Numbered from the stretch's first letter, positions 1 to 5,935 are shown. The stretch is DNA of 6,161 nt from an uncultured Oscillospiraceae bacterium (GCA_934527255.1 CAKTAM010000108.1:1-6161), one strand, 5' to 3'. Numbers and translations: made by a program. The notes: generated by a model from the letters alone, not told the origin.

Positions 1-1383
1 CTTCGGAATGGCCGTCGGGTAGCTTCCGTCAAAGCATGCCGTACAATAACCCTTCCCGTGAATGCCGCAGGCCAGCTGCTTTGCGTTTTCCACGCTCAGA
101 TACCCCAGCGAATCCGCACCGATCAGCTGCGCAATCTCCTCCACACTGTGGTGGCAGGCGATCAGATGCTCGCGGGAATCAATATCCGTTCCGTAATAGC
201 AGGGATTTTGAAACGGCGGCGCGGATACCCGCATATGAATCTCCTTTGCGCCGGCATCCCGCAGCAGACGCACAATGCGGGCGCTGGTGGTGCCGCGGAC
301 GATGGAATCGTCGATCAGAACGACGCGCTTTCCGCGCACCACATCGCAGATGGGGTTCAGCTTGATGCGCACCTTATTCTCGCGGCTTTTCTGGCCCGGT
401 GCAATAAAGGTGCGGCCAATGTATTTGTTTTTGATAAAGCCGATGCCATACGGAATGCCTGACTGCCGCGAATAGCCGATCGCAGCGTCCAGCCCGGAAT
501 CCGGCACACCGACGACCACATCGGCCTGCACCGGGTGCTCCAATGCCAGAAAGGCGCCTGCGCGCACCCTGGCCGTATGCACCAGACAGCCATCGATCAC
601 CGAATCCGGCCGGGCAAAATAGATGTATTCAAATACGCACAGGGACGGCGTTTTTTTGCCGCAATGCTTGCGGATGCTGCGTACGCCCTGCTTGTCGAAC
701 ACCAGAATCTCCCCGGCCTCCACATCGCGGATAAAGCGTGCACCCACTGCATCCAGCGCACAGGATTCGGACGCGACGACGTAGCGCCCGTCCTCCGTAA
801 CGCCGTAGCACAACGGCCGAAAACCGTTTTCATCCCGAACAGCAATCAGCTTGGACGGCGACATGATGACCAGCGAGTAAGCGCCCTGCAGACGATCCAT
901 CGCGCGGTCGACCGCCTCTTCAATGGAAGCGGAGGTCAGACGCTCCTTTGTGATGATGTAGGAGATGACCTCGGTATCGCTGGTGGTGTGAAAAATAGAA
1001 CCGGTCAGCTCCAGCTGACGGCGCAGCTCGGAGGAGTTGACAAGATTGCCGTTATGCGCCAGTGCCATACGCCCCTTGATGTGGTTGACAACGATCGGCT
1101 GTGCGTTGCTGCGGTCGTTGCCGCCTGTGGTGCCATAGCGCACATGGCCGACCGCCAGATTGCCCTCGCCCAACTGAGCCAGACGCTCCGGCGTGAACAC
1201 GTCGTTGACCAGACCAAGATCCTTATAAAATCGAAACAAGCCGTCGTCGTTGACGGCAATGCCGCAGGATTCCTGCCCGCGATGCTGCAAGGAAAAAAGG
1301 CCGTAATAGGTCATATGGGCCACATCGTAGGTCGTCGGACTGAATACGCCGAACACCCCGCACTCTTCGTGAATTTTTCCCAT
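1..1383 (-). CDS. purF: Amidophosphoribosyltransferase (PurF), 3' end cut by window edge
   Basis: Catalyses the first committed purine step: PRPP plus glutamine gives 5-phosphoribosylamine. I translated 461 codons from ATG at 1383 with no stop; the usual length is about 470-500, so only some C-terminal residues are missing. The N-terminal Ntn-glutaminase domain starts after a 7-residue propeptide: Cys8 (EECGVFG) is the expected nucleophile. Other motifs are GHVRYGTTG (79-87), HNGN (110-113), TSDTEV (134-139) and RDENGFRPL (183-191). The PRPP loop VVLIDDSIVRGTT is at 354-366. Cys249, Cys395, Cys447 and Cys450 match the four [4Fe-4S] ligands of the Bacillus subtilis type, an oxygen-sensitive form. 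It lies 43 bases after purC in the purine operon. The start is fixed by the conserved EECGVFG end; no other start codon fits upstream. Confidence 0.97.
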   Translation of the reverse strand, partial: MGKIHEECGVFGVFSPTTYDVAHMTYYGLFSLQHRGQESCGIAVNDDGLFRFYKDLGLVNDVFTPERLAQLGEGNLAVGHVRYGTTGGNDRSNAQPIVVNHIKGRMALAHNGNLVNSSELRRQLELTGSIFHTTSDTEVISYIITKERLTSASIEEAVDRAMDRLQGAYSLVIMSPSKLIAVRDENGFRPLCYGVTEDGRYVVASESCALDAVGARFIRDVEAGEILVFDKQGVRSIRKHCGKKTPSLCVFEYIYFARPDSVIDGCLVHTARVRAGAFLALEHPVQADVVVGVPDSGLDAAIGYSRQSGIPYGIGFIKNKYIGRTFIAPGQKSRENKVRIKLNPICDVVRGKRVVLIDDSIVRGTTSARIVRLLRDAGAKEIHMRVSAPPFQNPCYYGTDIDSREHLIACHHSVEEIAQLIGADSLGYLSVENAKQLACGIHGKGYCTACFDGSYPTAIPK

Positions 1384-1386
1384 AGG

Positions 1387-1393
1387 CTCCCCC
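1387..1393 (-). promoter_or_regulatory. purF ribosome binding site, closely spaced
   Basis: The minus strand reads GGGGGAG, then CCT, then the ATG at 1383. A purine-rich Shine-Dalgarno is present, but it is only about 3 bases from the start, shorter than the 6-9 bases at the other genes here. No other in-frame start is visible, so I keep this ATG. purF translation may be less efficient, or may be coupled to purC, which ends 43 bases upstream; that part is inference. Confidence 0.5.
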
Positions 1394-1426
1394 GTTTTCG
1401 GAAAAAGTTGCTGTTTTTCAAAGGGC

Positions 1427-2137
1427 TCAGTCGCCGAATACACGATGCATCATTTCCCGATAGGCATCCTCAACGCCGCCCATATCGCGGCGGAAACGGT
1501 CCTTATCCAGCTTTTCATTGGTTTTCAGATCCCAGAAGCGGCAGGTATCCGGCGAGATCTCATCCGCAAGGACAATGGAGCCATCCGGCAGACGGCCGAA
1601 TTCCAGCTTGAAATCCACCAGGCGTACCCCCAGCTGCTTGAAGTATTCCGTCAGAACGGTATTGACGCGGAAGGCCATGCTTTTGATGGTTTCAATTTCA
1701 TCTCTGGTCGCCAGCTTCAGCGCCAATGCATGATAAGCGTTAAGCAGCGGGTCGTGCAGCTCGTCATTTTTATAGGAGAACTCAATGGTGGGCTCGTCGA
1801 ACACGATGCCCTCCTCCACACCGTAACGCTGGGCAAAGTGACCGGCGGAAACGTTGCGGATGATGACCTCCAGCGGCACAATGGAAACTTTTTTTACCAC
1901 TGTCTCACGGTCGTTGAGCTCTTCCACAAAATGTGTGGGCACGCCGTTTTTCTCCAGCAGCTGCATCAGATAGTTGGACATCCGGTTATTGACCGCGCCC
2001 TTTCCGGCAATGGTGCCCTTTTTCAGGCCGTCCAGCGCAGTGGCGTCATCCTTGTAGGAAACGATCACCAGATCGGCCTCCGGCGTTGCGAATACCTTTT
2101 TGGCCTTGCCCTCGTACAGCTGTTCTCTCTTTTCCAT
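1427..2137 (-). CDS. purC: Phosphoribosylaminoimidazole-succinocarboxamide (SAICAR) synthase
   Basis: Joins CAIR, the PurE product, to aspartate using ATP to form SAICAR, in the cytosol. It has 236 residues, the normal length of a bacterial stand-alone PurC. The N-terminal LYEGKAKKVF (7-16) is the glycine/lysine-rich nucleotide-binding start of the family. Signature 1, VPLEVIIRNVSAG, is at 87-99 and signature 2, LVDFKLEFG, at 173-181, followed by DEISPDTCRFWD (192-203) and DRFRRDMG (213-220). The frame stays open well upstream into purE, but the conserved N-terminus and an AGGAGG at 2146-2151, 8 bases from ATG 2137, fix the start. It lies 43 bases after purE and 43 before purF, so it is mid-operon, presumably under the leader upstream of purE. 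Confidence 0.98.
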   Translation of the reverse strand: MEKREQLYEGKAKKVFATPEADLVIVSYKDDATALDGLKKGTIAGKGAVNNRMSNYLMQLLEKNGVPTHFVEELNDRETVVKKVSIVPLEVIIRNVSAGHFAQRYGVEEGIVFDEPTIEFSYKNDELHDPLLNAYHALALKLATRDEIETIKSMAFRVNTVLTEYFKQLGVRLVDFKLEFGRLPDGSIVLADEISPDTCRFWDLKTNEKLDKDRFRRDMGGVEDAYREMMHRVFGD

Positions 2138-2180
2138 CGTTCTTTCCTCCTGTTTTATCTGTTTTGCTTTTTCGAAATCA

Positions 2181-2693
2181 TTACCCGTTTGCGCCGTCCG
2201 GCTCCTGCAGGCGCCGGATGATCGCAGCGTCCTTTTCGCGGACCTTATCTGCATCCAGCACTCTTTTTTTCTCCAGACGGGCTGCCAGCTGTGCGTCCTC
2301 CACAGCCAGGATCTGCACAGACAGCAAAGCGGCATTGGCTGCCCCGTCGATCGCGACAGCTGCCACCGGAATGCCGGTTGGCATCTGTACCGTAGAAAGC
2401 AGAGCATCCATGCCGCCCAACTGTGCTGATTTTATCGGAATACCGATGACCGGCAGCGTTGTATTGGCCGCCAGTGCGCCCGCCAGATGCGCCGCCATCC
2501 CTGCCGCTGCAATCAGCACGCCAAAGCCGTTTTGTCTGGCCTCCAACGCAAAGCGTCGGGCTTCCTCCGGCGTACGGTGCGCAGAATATACGTGTACCTC
2601 GTACGGCACAGCAAACTCCTGCAGAACGGCAACCGCTTTTTTGACGATGGGCAGATCGCTGTCGCTGCCCATGACAATCCCTACTTTTTTCAT
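2181..2693 (-). CDS. purE: N5-carboxyaminoimidazole ribonucleotide mutase (PurE)
   Basis: Catalytic PurE subunit. Class I enzymes turn N5-CAIR, made by PurK, into CAIR for PurC; class II enzymes carboxylate AIR directly. It has 170 residues, the usual size. Motifs: MGSDSD (8-13, phosphate/nucleotide loop), SAHRTP (37-42) with the expected active-site His39, GMAAHLAG (65-72) and GGMDALLSTVQMP (93-105). The GMAAHLAG form differs from the GGAAHLPG of E. coli and B. subtilis; I recall it from clostridial PurE. Overall it looks class I, but purK is not in this window. The frame runs open to 2801 inside the riboswitch, so the start is set by GGGAGG (2700-2705) 6 bases before ATG 2693 and by the conserved KKVGIVMGSDSD. 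It is the first gene after the promoter and ZTP leader. Confidence 0.97.
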   Translation of the reverse strand: MKKVGIVMGSDSDLPIVKKAVAVLQEFAVPYEVHVYSAHRTPEEARRFALEARQNGFGVLIAAAGMAAHLAGALAANTTLPVIGIPIKSAQLGGMDALLSTVQMPTGIPVAAVAIDGAANAALLSVQILAVEDAQLAARLEKKRVLDADKVREKDAAIIRRLQEPDGANG

Positions 2694-2707
2694 TGCAAAC
2701 CTCCCAT

Positions 2708-2757
2708 GAAACAAAGAAGGGCACACAACACCCTTGTAGCAAAAGTGAAGTGTGCCC
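2708..2757 (-). terminator. Riboswitch-controlled intrinsic terminator in purE leader
   Basis: On the minus strand GGGCACAC (2757-2750) pairs perfectly with GTGTGCCC (2726-2719), and the T-rich run TTCTTTGTTTC (2718-2708) follows at once. Inside the loop CACTTT and AGGGTG can extend the helix past a UU/UU internal loop, using some G-U pairs. It ends just before the purE ribosome binding site, where an attenuator belongs. Its first four bases, GGGC, are also the 3' strand of aptamer helix P3, so the two structures exclude each other. The predicted logic is terminator off when ligand is bound. Confidence 0.85.
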
Positions 2758-2824
2758 AGACGGTCGGCAAAACAAGCTCTTTGTACCACGTGGTGCTCCA
2801 CTTCAAACCGTCAGGCCCAAAGAA
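2754..2824 (-). promoter_or_regulatory. ZTP (pfl-motif) riboswitch aptamer upstream of purE
   Basis: I recognised this from the conserved 3' segment CCGACCGTCTGGGCA and its context, then folded it by hand on the minus strand. P1: TTCTTTG (2824-2818) with CAAAGAG (2783-2777). P2: GTGG (2801-2798) with CCAC (2793-2790), loop AGCA. P3: GCC (2768-2766) with GGC in GGGC (2757-2754). The pseudoknot pairs GACGGT (2812-2807) with ACCGTC (2764-2759) in the P3 loop. As I remember the consensus, this pseudoknot is usually GGCG/CGCC; here both strands change together, which supports pairing. ZTP riboswitches sense ZMP/ZTP, signals of 10-formyl-THF shortage, and control purine and one-carbon genes, so a site before purE fits. 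It was not checked with a covariance model. Confidence 0.85.
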
Positions 2825-2842
2825 CCTCTTAATTCTACTGTA

Positions 2843-2872
2843 AGAATACCACGAAACCGACAACCATGTCAA
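2843..2872 (-). promoter_or_regulatory. Sigma-A-type promoter of the purE operon
   Basis: On the minus strand the -35 is TTGACA (2872-2867, perfect consensus). An 18-base spacer follows, then -10 TATTCT (2848-2843), preceded by TG at the extended -10 position (TGGTATTCT). Transcription would start near 2836-2838, giving a leader of roughly 145 bases before purE that begins just upstream of aptamer P1. It lies about 13 bases beyond the probable pyr terminator, so the purine genes can be expressed apart from the pyrimidine genes. Confidence 0.8.
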
Positions 2873-2884
2873 GCAAAACCGCAG

Positions 2885-2903
2885 AAAAGCTGACAATGTC
2901 AGC
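2885..2903 (-). terminator. Probable intrinsic terminator after pyrI
   Basis: On the minus strand GCTGAC (2903-2898), loop ATT, GTCAGC (2894-2889) forms a 6-bp hairpin followed by TTTT (2888-2885), then CTGCGG and another TTTT. It lies 75 bases after the pyrI stop and just before the purE promoter, so it suits the end of the pyr transcript. The stem is short and the first T run has only four bases, so termination may be partial. Confidence 0.5.
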
Positions 2904-2978
2904 AGACTCTTTTCACAAAATCGCTTGCAAAAAACTGTGCAATTCTCCAAAAAAGACTTTCTGCAGATACAAATTTGC

Positions 2979-3395
2979 TTACTGCGCCTTGGCATCGCAG
3001 TACAGGCAGCGGTATACACGGTTTTCCGGATCGGTCAGGCGGAAAACATGGGGCAGCTCCTGCTCTGTTGTGGTGATGCAGCGCGGATTTTTGCAAAAAA
3101 CCACATTGGTCAGCCGCAGCGGCAGCGCCGGATGCTCCTTTTTGGTCAGAACGCCGTCACGGATCAGATCGACCGTCACATCCGGGTCGACATAGCCCAG
3201 AATATCCATATCCAGATCGACTGCCGCATCAATTTTGATAATATCCTTCCGCCCAAGACGCCGACTGACCGCATTGGTGATAATGGCAACCTGACAATCC
3301 AGCTTTTCCAAATGCAGCAGCCGGTACAGCTCCATTGCGCGCCCGGCCGCAATATGATCGATCACAATTCCATTTTGAATGGAGTCAATGTTCAT
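2979..3395 (-). CDS. pyrI: Aspartate carbamoyltransferase regulatory chain (PyrI)
   Basis: Non-catalytic partner of PyrB: it binds the nucleotide effectors (in E. coli, CTP/UTP inhibit and ATP activates) and holds catalytic trimers together in the c6r6 holoenzyme. It has 138 residues against about 153 in E. coli. The N-terminal allosteric domain shows VIDHI (11-15; Asp13 and His14 match effector-binding residues) and GRKDIIKID (48-56). The C-terminal zinc domain has Cys101, Cys106, Cys130 and Cys133, with exactly the spacing of E. coli Cys109/114/138/141. AAAGGAG (3410-3404) lies 8 bases before ATG 3395. The gene follows pyrB by 30 bases, the classic pyrBI pair, so the ATCase here is probably feedback regulated. 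It appears to be the last gene of the pyrimidine block. Confidence 0.97.
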   Translation of the reverse strand: MNIDSIQNGIVIDHIAAGRAMELYRLLHLEKLDCQVAIITNAVSRRLGRKDIIKIDAAVDLDMDILGYVDPDVTVDLIRDGVLTKKEHPALPLRLTNVVFCKNPRCITTTEQELPHVFRLTDPENRVYRCLYCDAKAQ

Positions 3396-3425
3396 ATTCT
3401 GTACTCCTTTCTTTTTCTGTAAGCC

Positions 3426-4337
3426 TCAAAGGCCAAGCAGCTTCAGCATCAGTGCCATGCGCATATATTTTCCGTTGCGCACCTGTTCAAAATAGCAGGC
3501 GCGGGGGTCGCTGTCTACACGGGTGCTGATCTCATTGACGCGCGGCAGCGGGTGCAGAATGCACATATCCGCGCGGGCGGTGCGCAGCTTTTCCGGCGTC
3601 AGAATATAGCTGTCCTTCAGACGCAGATAATCCTCCTCGTTGAAGAAGCGTTCTTTCTGCACACGGGTCATATACAAAATGTCCAACGACGGCATGGCAG
3701 CTTCCAGATCGGTCACTTCCTCATAGGAAATGTTGTTTTTGTCCAGAATATCCTGCCGCACATAGCTGGGCAGCCGCAGCTCAGCCGGGCTGATGAGTAC
3801 AAAGTGACAGCCGGGATAGCGCGCCATGGCCGCCAGCAGCGAATGTACCGTGCGACCGAATTTCAGGTCGCCGCAAAAGCCGATGGTCAGATGATCGAAA
3901 CGACCCTTATGCCGCCAGATGGTCAGCAGATCGGCCAGTGTCTGCGTCGGATGCTTGTGACCGCCGTCGCCCGCGTTGATGACAGGAATATCCGCATTCA
4001 TGGCAGCGACCAGCGGCGCACCCTCCTTGGGGTGCCGCATGGCGATAATGTCCGCATAGCACGAAACCACACGTGCCGTATCGGCCACGCTTTCACCCTT
4101 GGAAGCAGAGGAGCTGGCAGCTTCGGAAAAACCGATGACGTTACCGCCCAACTCATACATGGCGGCCTCAAAGCTCAGACGGGTGCGGGTGGAGGGCTCG
4201 AAGAACAGCGTTGCCAGCTTTTTGCCGCGGCAGCGCTGGCTGTATGCCTGCGGGTCGGCAATGATGTCCAGCGCCGTATGCACCAGCTCGTCCACATCCT
4301 GTGTGGACAGATCCAGAATATCGATCACATCTTTCAT
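3426..4337 (-). CDS. pyrB: Aspartate carbamoyltransferase catalytic chain (PyrB)
   Basis: Condenses carbamoyl phosphate with aspartate to give N-carbamoyl-aspartate, the committed pyrimidine step. It has 303 residues, a normal length. The carbamoyl-phosphate loop FFEPSTRTRLSFE (45-57) carries Ser49-Thr-Arg-Thr-Arg53. The mobile loop SASKGES (77-83) supplies Lys80, expected to reach a neighbouring subunit. Also present: GDGGHKHPTQ (123-132), KFGRTVHSL (159-167), the aspartate-binding TRVQKERF (224-231) and HPLPRVNEI (262-270). No catalytic residue looks missing. AGGAGT (4350-4345) lies 7 bases before ATG 4337. It sits 38 bases after pyrE and 30 before pyrI, which should form the holoenzyme with it. 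Confidence 0.98.
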   Translation of the reverse strand: MKDVIDILDLSTQDVDELVHTALDIIADPQAYSQRCRGKKLATLFFEPSTRTRLSFEAAMYELGGNVIGFSEAASSSASKGESVADTARVVSCYADIIAMRHPKEGAPLVAAMNADIPVINAGDGGHKHPTQTLADLLTIWRHKGRFDHLTIGFCGDLKFGRTVHSLLAAMARYPGCHFVLISPAELRLPSYVRQDILDKNNISYEEVTDLEAAMPSLDILYMTRVQKERFFNEEDYLRLKDSYILTPEKLRTARADMCILHPLPRVNEISTRVDSDPRACYFEQVRNGKYMRMALMLKLLGL

Positions 4338-4375
4338 AACGAGGACTCCTTTCGCGGTTTTGCTGCTGCCGCTGG

Positions 4376-5020
4376 TCAGTTGGCGTGGATCCAGCTTTCA
4401 TCCGACGGATTGTCACGGAAGGCCAGCAGGCGCTGAACGTCCTGCGGACGGATGTACTCCTCCTGTGCCGCGACCTGTGCAATGCAGTCAAAATTGGTCA
4501 GACTGGTGTTCTCCACATGGGCGGCAGCCAGACGCTCCAGCCCTTTTTTCATGCCGTAGGTAAAGATGGAGACAATGCCCAGCACCTCTGCACCCGCCGC
4601 ACGCAGAACCTCTACCACCTCCAGCACACTGCCGCCCGTGGAGATCAGATCCTCGACCACAACAACCTTCTGGCCGGCCTCCAGACGACCCTCGATCTGG
4701 TTCTGGCGTCCATGATCCTTTGCGCCGCTGCGCACATAGCCCATGGGCAACCCCAACAGATGCGCCGTAATGGCGGCATGGGCAATGCCTGCGGTGGAGG
4801 TACCCATCAGCACCTCGGCCTGCGGGTATTTCCGGCGGATTACCTCAGCCAGCCCGTTTTCTACATCGCTGCGCACGGCAGGCGCCGTCAGCGTCAGACG
4901 GTTATCGCAGTATACCGGGCTTTTAATACCGCTTGCCCAGGTAAACGGCTCCTCCGGACGGAAGAATACCGCCTTGATCTGCAACAGATCCTTTGCAATA
5001 CGAACCTGCAACTCTTCCAT
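4376..5020 (-). CDS. pyrE: Orotate phosphoribosyltransferase (PyrE)
   Basis: Adds the phosphoribosyl group of PRPP to orotate, giving OMP for PyrF. It has 214 residues, typical. The PRPP-binding motif VVVVEDLISTGGSV is at 119-132. The flexible catalytic loop is in VRSGAKDHGRQNQIEG (96-111), with Lys101 and His103, and MGTSTAGIA (72-80) is the pyrophosphate-loop region. The conserved start region is FFRPEEPFTWASGIKSPVYCDNR in broken form: F19-F20, F26-TWASG and SPVYCDN (34-40). The frame stays open to 5092, but ATG 5020 gives the family N-terminus and has GAGG (5030-5027) 6 bases upstream, a weaker site than its neighbours. It is separated from pyrF by an unusual 216-base gap, which suggests its own regulation. 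Confidence 0.96.
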   Translation of the reverse strand: MEELQVRIAKDLLQIKAVFFRPEEPFTWASGIKSPVYCDNRLTLTAPAVRSDVENGLAEVIRRKYPQAEVLMGTSTAGIAHAAITAHLLGLPMGYVRSGAKDHGRQNQIEGRLEAGQKVVVVEDLISTGGSVLEVVEVLRAAGAEVLGIVSIFTYGMKKGLERLAAAHVENTSLTNFDCIAQVAAQEEYIRPQDVQRLLAFRDNPSDESWIHAN

Positions 5021-5055
5021 ACAATACCTCACTTTCCCGGCCTGCGCCGACAGAC

Positions 5056-5082
5056 AAAAACATTGTGCAGCCCAGCCGCTGC
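5056..5082 (-). terminator. Possible attenuator hairpin before pyrE
   Basis: On the minus strand GCAGC (5082-5078), loop GGCTGG, GCTGC (5071-5067) gives a short GC-rich hairpin. TTTTT (5060-5056) follows after the six bases ACAATG. That distance is longer than ideal for an intrinsic terminator, so it may be weak or not a terminator. Its 5' arm overlaps the 3' arm (5084-5080) of the preceding hairpin, so the two cannot form together, as in an attenuator. Confidence 0.3.
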
Positions 5083-5183
5083 TGTGCCTCACTGCAGCAA
5101 ACGACCGCAGAGCAAGCAGTCGGCCTGCTGTTTATAGGTCATTTTGGGGATAAAACAGCCGTGCCCGGCCATTTAATGCCTCT

Positions 5184-5219
5184 ATTCCAGTGTAAAGCCG
5201 TATGGCTTTGCACTGGAAT
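5184..5219. repeat. 16-bp imperfect palindrome downstream of pyrF
   Basis: The plus-strand arms ATTCCAGTGTAAAGCC (5184-5199) and GGCTTTGCACTGGAAT (5204-5219) are complementary except at one position, around the 4-base loop GTAT. In a plus-strand RNA the odd pair is a G-U wobble; in a minus-strand RNA it is an A-C mismatch. On the minus strand no T run follows, so it is not a standard terminator for pyrF. It may be an RNA-processing or 3'-end-stabilising hairpin, or one copy of a dispersed REP-like repeat. No second copy lies in the window. Confidence 0.6.
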
Positions 5220-5236
5220 TTTCGTAAAAAGTCAAC

Positions 5237-5935
5237 TCAACCAACAAATTCAGCCACGCAGCGGCGATAGGCAGCAACCGGATCCTCCGCCGCCGTAATG
5301 GGACGGCCCACAACGATATAGTCGCTGCCGATCTCCCGTGCCTGCGCCGGTGTCATCACACGCACCTGGTCGCCCTTGTCACCGTCCGCAAAGCGTACGC
5401 CGGGGGTGACCGTCAAAAAATCGCGGCCGCATGCTTCATGCACCCGGCCTGCCTCCAGCGGTGAACAGACCACGCCATCCAGCCCGGCCGCCTTGGCATT
5501 TTGGGCATAGTGCATGACGGTCTTCTCCATGGGCGCATCAATCAGCAGCTCCTGCTTCATCCGTTCTTCACTGGTAGAAGTCAGCTGTGTGACGGCGATC
5601 AGCAGCGGGCGGGTGCCGTCCGGACGGCGCAGGCCCTCCAATGCCGCCTCCATCATGGCACGGGTACCTGCCGCGTGCAGATTGCACAGGTCGACATCCA
5701 ACCCGGAAAGCACCGCCATGGCCTTTTTGACGGTATTGGGAATGTCGTGCAGCTTCAGATCCAGAAAGATCTTATGGCCGCGGGCTTTGATCTCCCGCAC
5801 GATCTGCGGCCCCTCGGCATAAAACAGCTCCATGCCGATTTTGACAAACGGCTTTTCTTCCGTAAAGCGATCCAGAAAAGCCAGCACCTGTTCGCGGCTG
5901 GCAAAATCGCAGGCAATGATAACATCTTTTCCCAT
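5237..5935 (-). CDS. pyrF: Orotidine 5'-phosphate decarboxylase (PyrF)
   Basis: Decarboxylates OMP to UMP, the last step of the de novo pyrimidine route. It has 232 residues, typical of the short bacterial (B. subtilis/E. coli type) family, a single TIM barrel. The catalytic signature FLDLKLHDIPNT (57-68) holds Asp59, Lys61 and Asp64 (DxKxxD). Substrate-binding residues visible are Asp10 in IACDF, Lys32 in VKIGMELF, TPGVR (177-181) and the phosphate-binding VVGRPI (208-213). The start is ATG 5935, with AGGAGG (5950-5945) 9 bases upstream; the frame extends 7 codons further but those lie beyond the Shine-Dalgarno. The start codon shares one base with the pyrD stop (TGATG), pointing to translational coupling. 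Confidence 0.98.
   Translation of the reverse strand: MGKDVIIACDFASREQVLAFLDRFTEEKPFVKIGMELFYAEGPQIVREIKARGHKIFLDLKLHDIPNTVKKAMAVLSGLDVDLCNLHAAGTRAMMEAALEGLRRPDGTRPLLIAVTQLTSTSEERMKQELLIDAPMEKTVMHYAQNAKAAGLDGVVCSPLEAGRVHEACGRDFLTVTPGVRFADGDKGDQVRVMTPAQAREIGSDYIVVGRPITAAEDPVAAYRRCVAEFVG

Larger units (their letters stand above)
5021..5236 (-). other. Structured non-coding gap between pyrF and pyrE
   Basis: No convincing gene lies in these 216 bases. Reading on the minus strand it holds, in order: a 16-bp imperfect palindrome (5219-5184); a second hairpin from GCTGTTTTAT (5159-5150) and ATAAACAGC (5135-5127), one bulged base; a CAGTGAGGC motif in a TGCTG/CAGCA hairpin (5099-5080); and a GCAGC/GCTGC hairpin (5082-5067) with TTTTT downstream. 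GCCGAC (5124-5119) and GTCGGC (5051-5046) can also close the last two hairpins into one domain. A TATAAA (minus strand, within 5130-5136) could be a -10, but I see no good -35. The density of pairing suggests a leader RNA for pyrE; the type is unknown to me. Confidence 0.5.

Noticed and set aside
535..1611. Plus-strand open frame of 358 codons opposite purF
   Set aside because: It is the antisense of the strongly conserved PurF and the end of PurC. The translation is low-complexity with no family motif, and the length is explained by GC-rich codons.
1445..2221. Plus-strand open frame of 258 codons opposite purC
   Set aside because: Antisense shadow of purC with no recognisable motif.
2777..2793. 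T-box-like CACGTGGTAC element in the purE leader
   Set aside because: It lacks the T-box AGGGTGGNACCGCG sequence and the specifier stem, and purE is not a tRNA-linked gene. The ZTP fold explains the bases better.
2694..2801. Longer PurE with an N-terminal extension
   Set aside because: The extension would be encoded by the riboswitch and terminator, has no family similarity, and the ribosome binding site serves the ATG at 2693.
2708..2838. Guanine/adenine-type purine riboswitch before purE
   Set aside because: The conserved three-way-junction bases and kissing loops of the purine aptamer are not present; the pseudoknot and CCGACCGTCTGGGCA point to ZTP.
3552..4436. Plus-strand open frame of 294 codons opposite pyrB
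   Set aside because: Antisense shadow of pyrB; the minus strand carries every catalytic motif of ATCase, and I see no motif or good ribosome binding site for the plus frame.
5207..5236. Possible promoter starting with TTGACT (minus strand, after pyrF)
   Set aside because: No -10-like hexamer lies 16-19 bases downstream; the expected place falls inside the palindrome arm.
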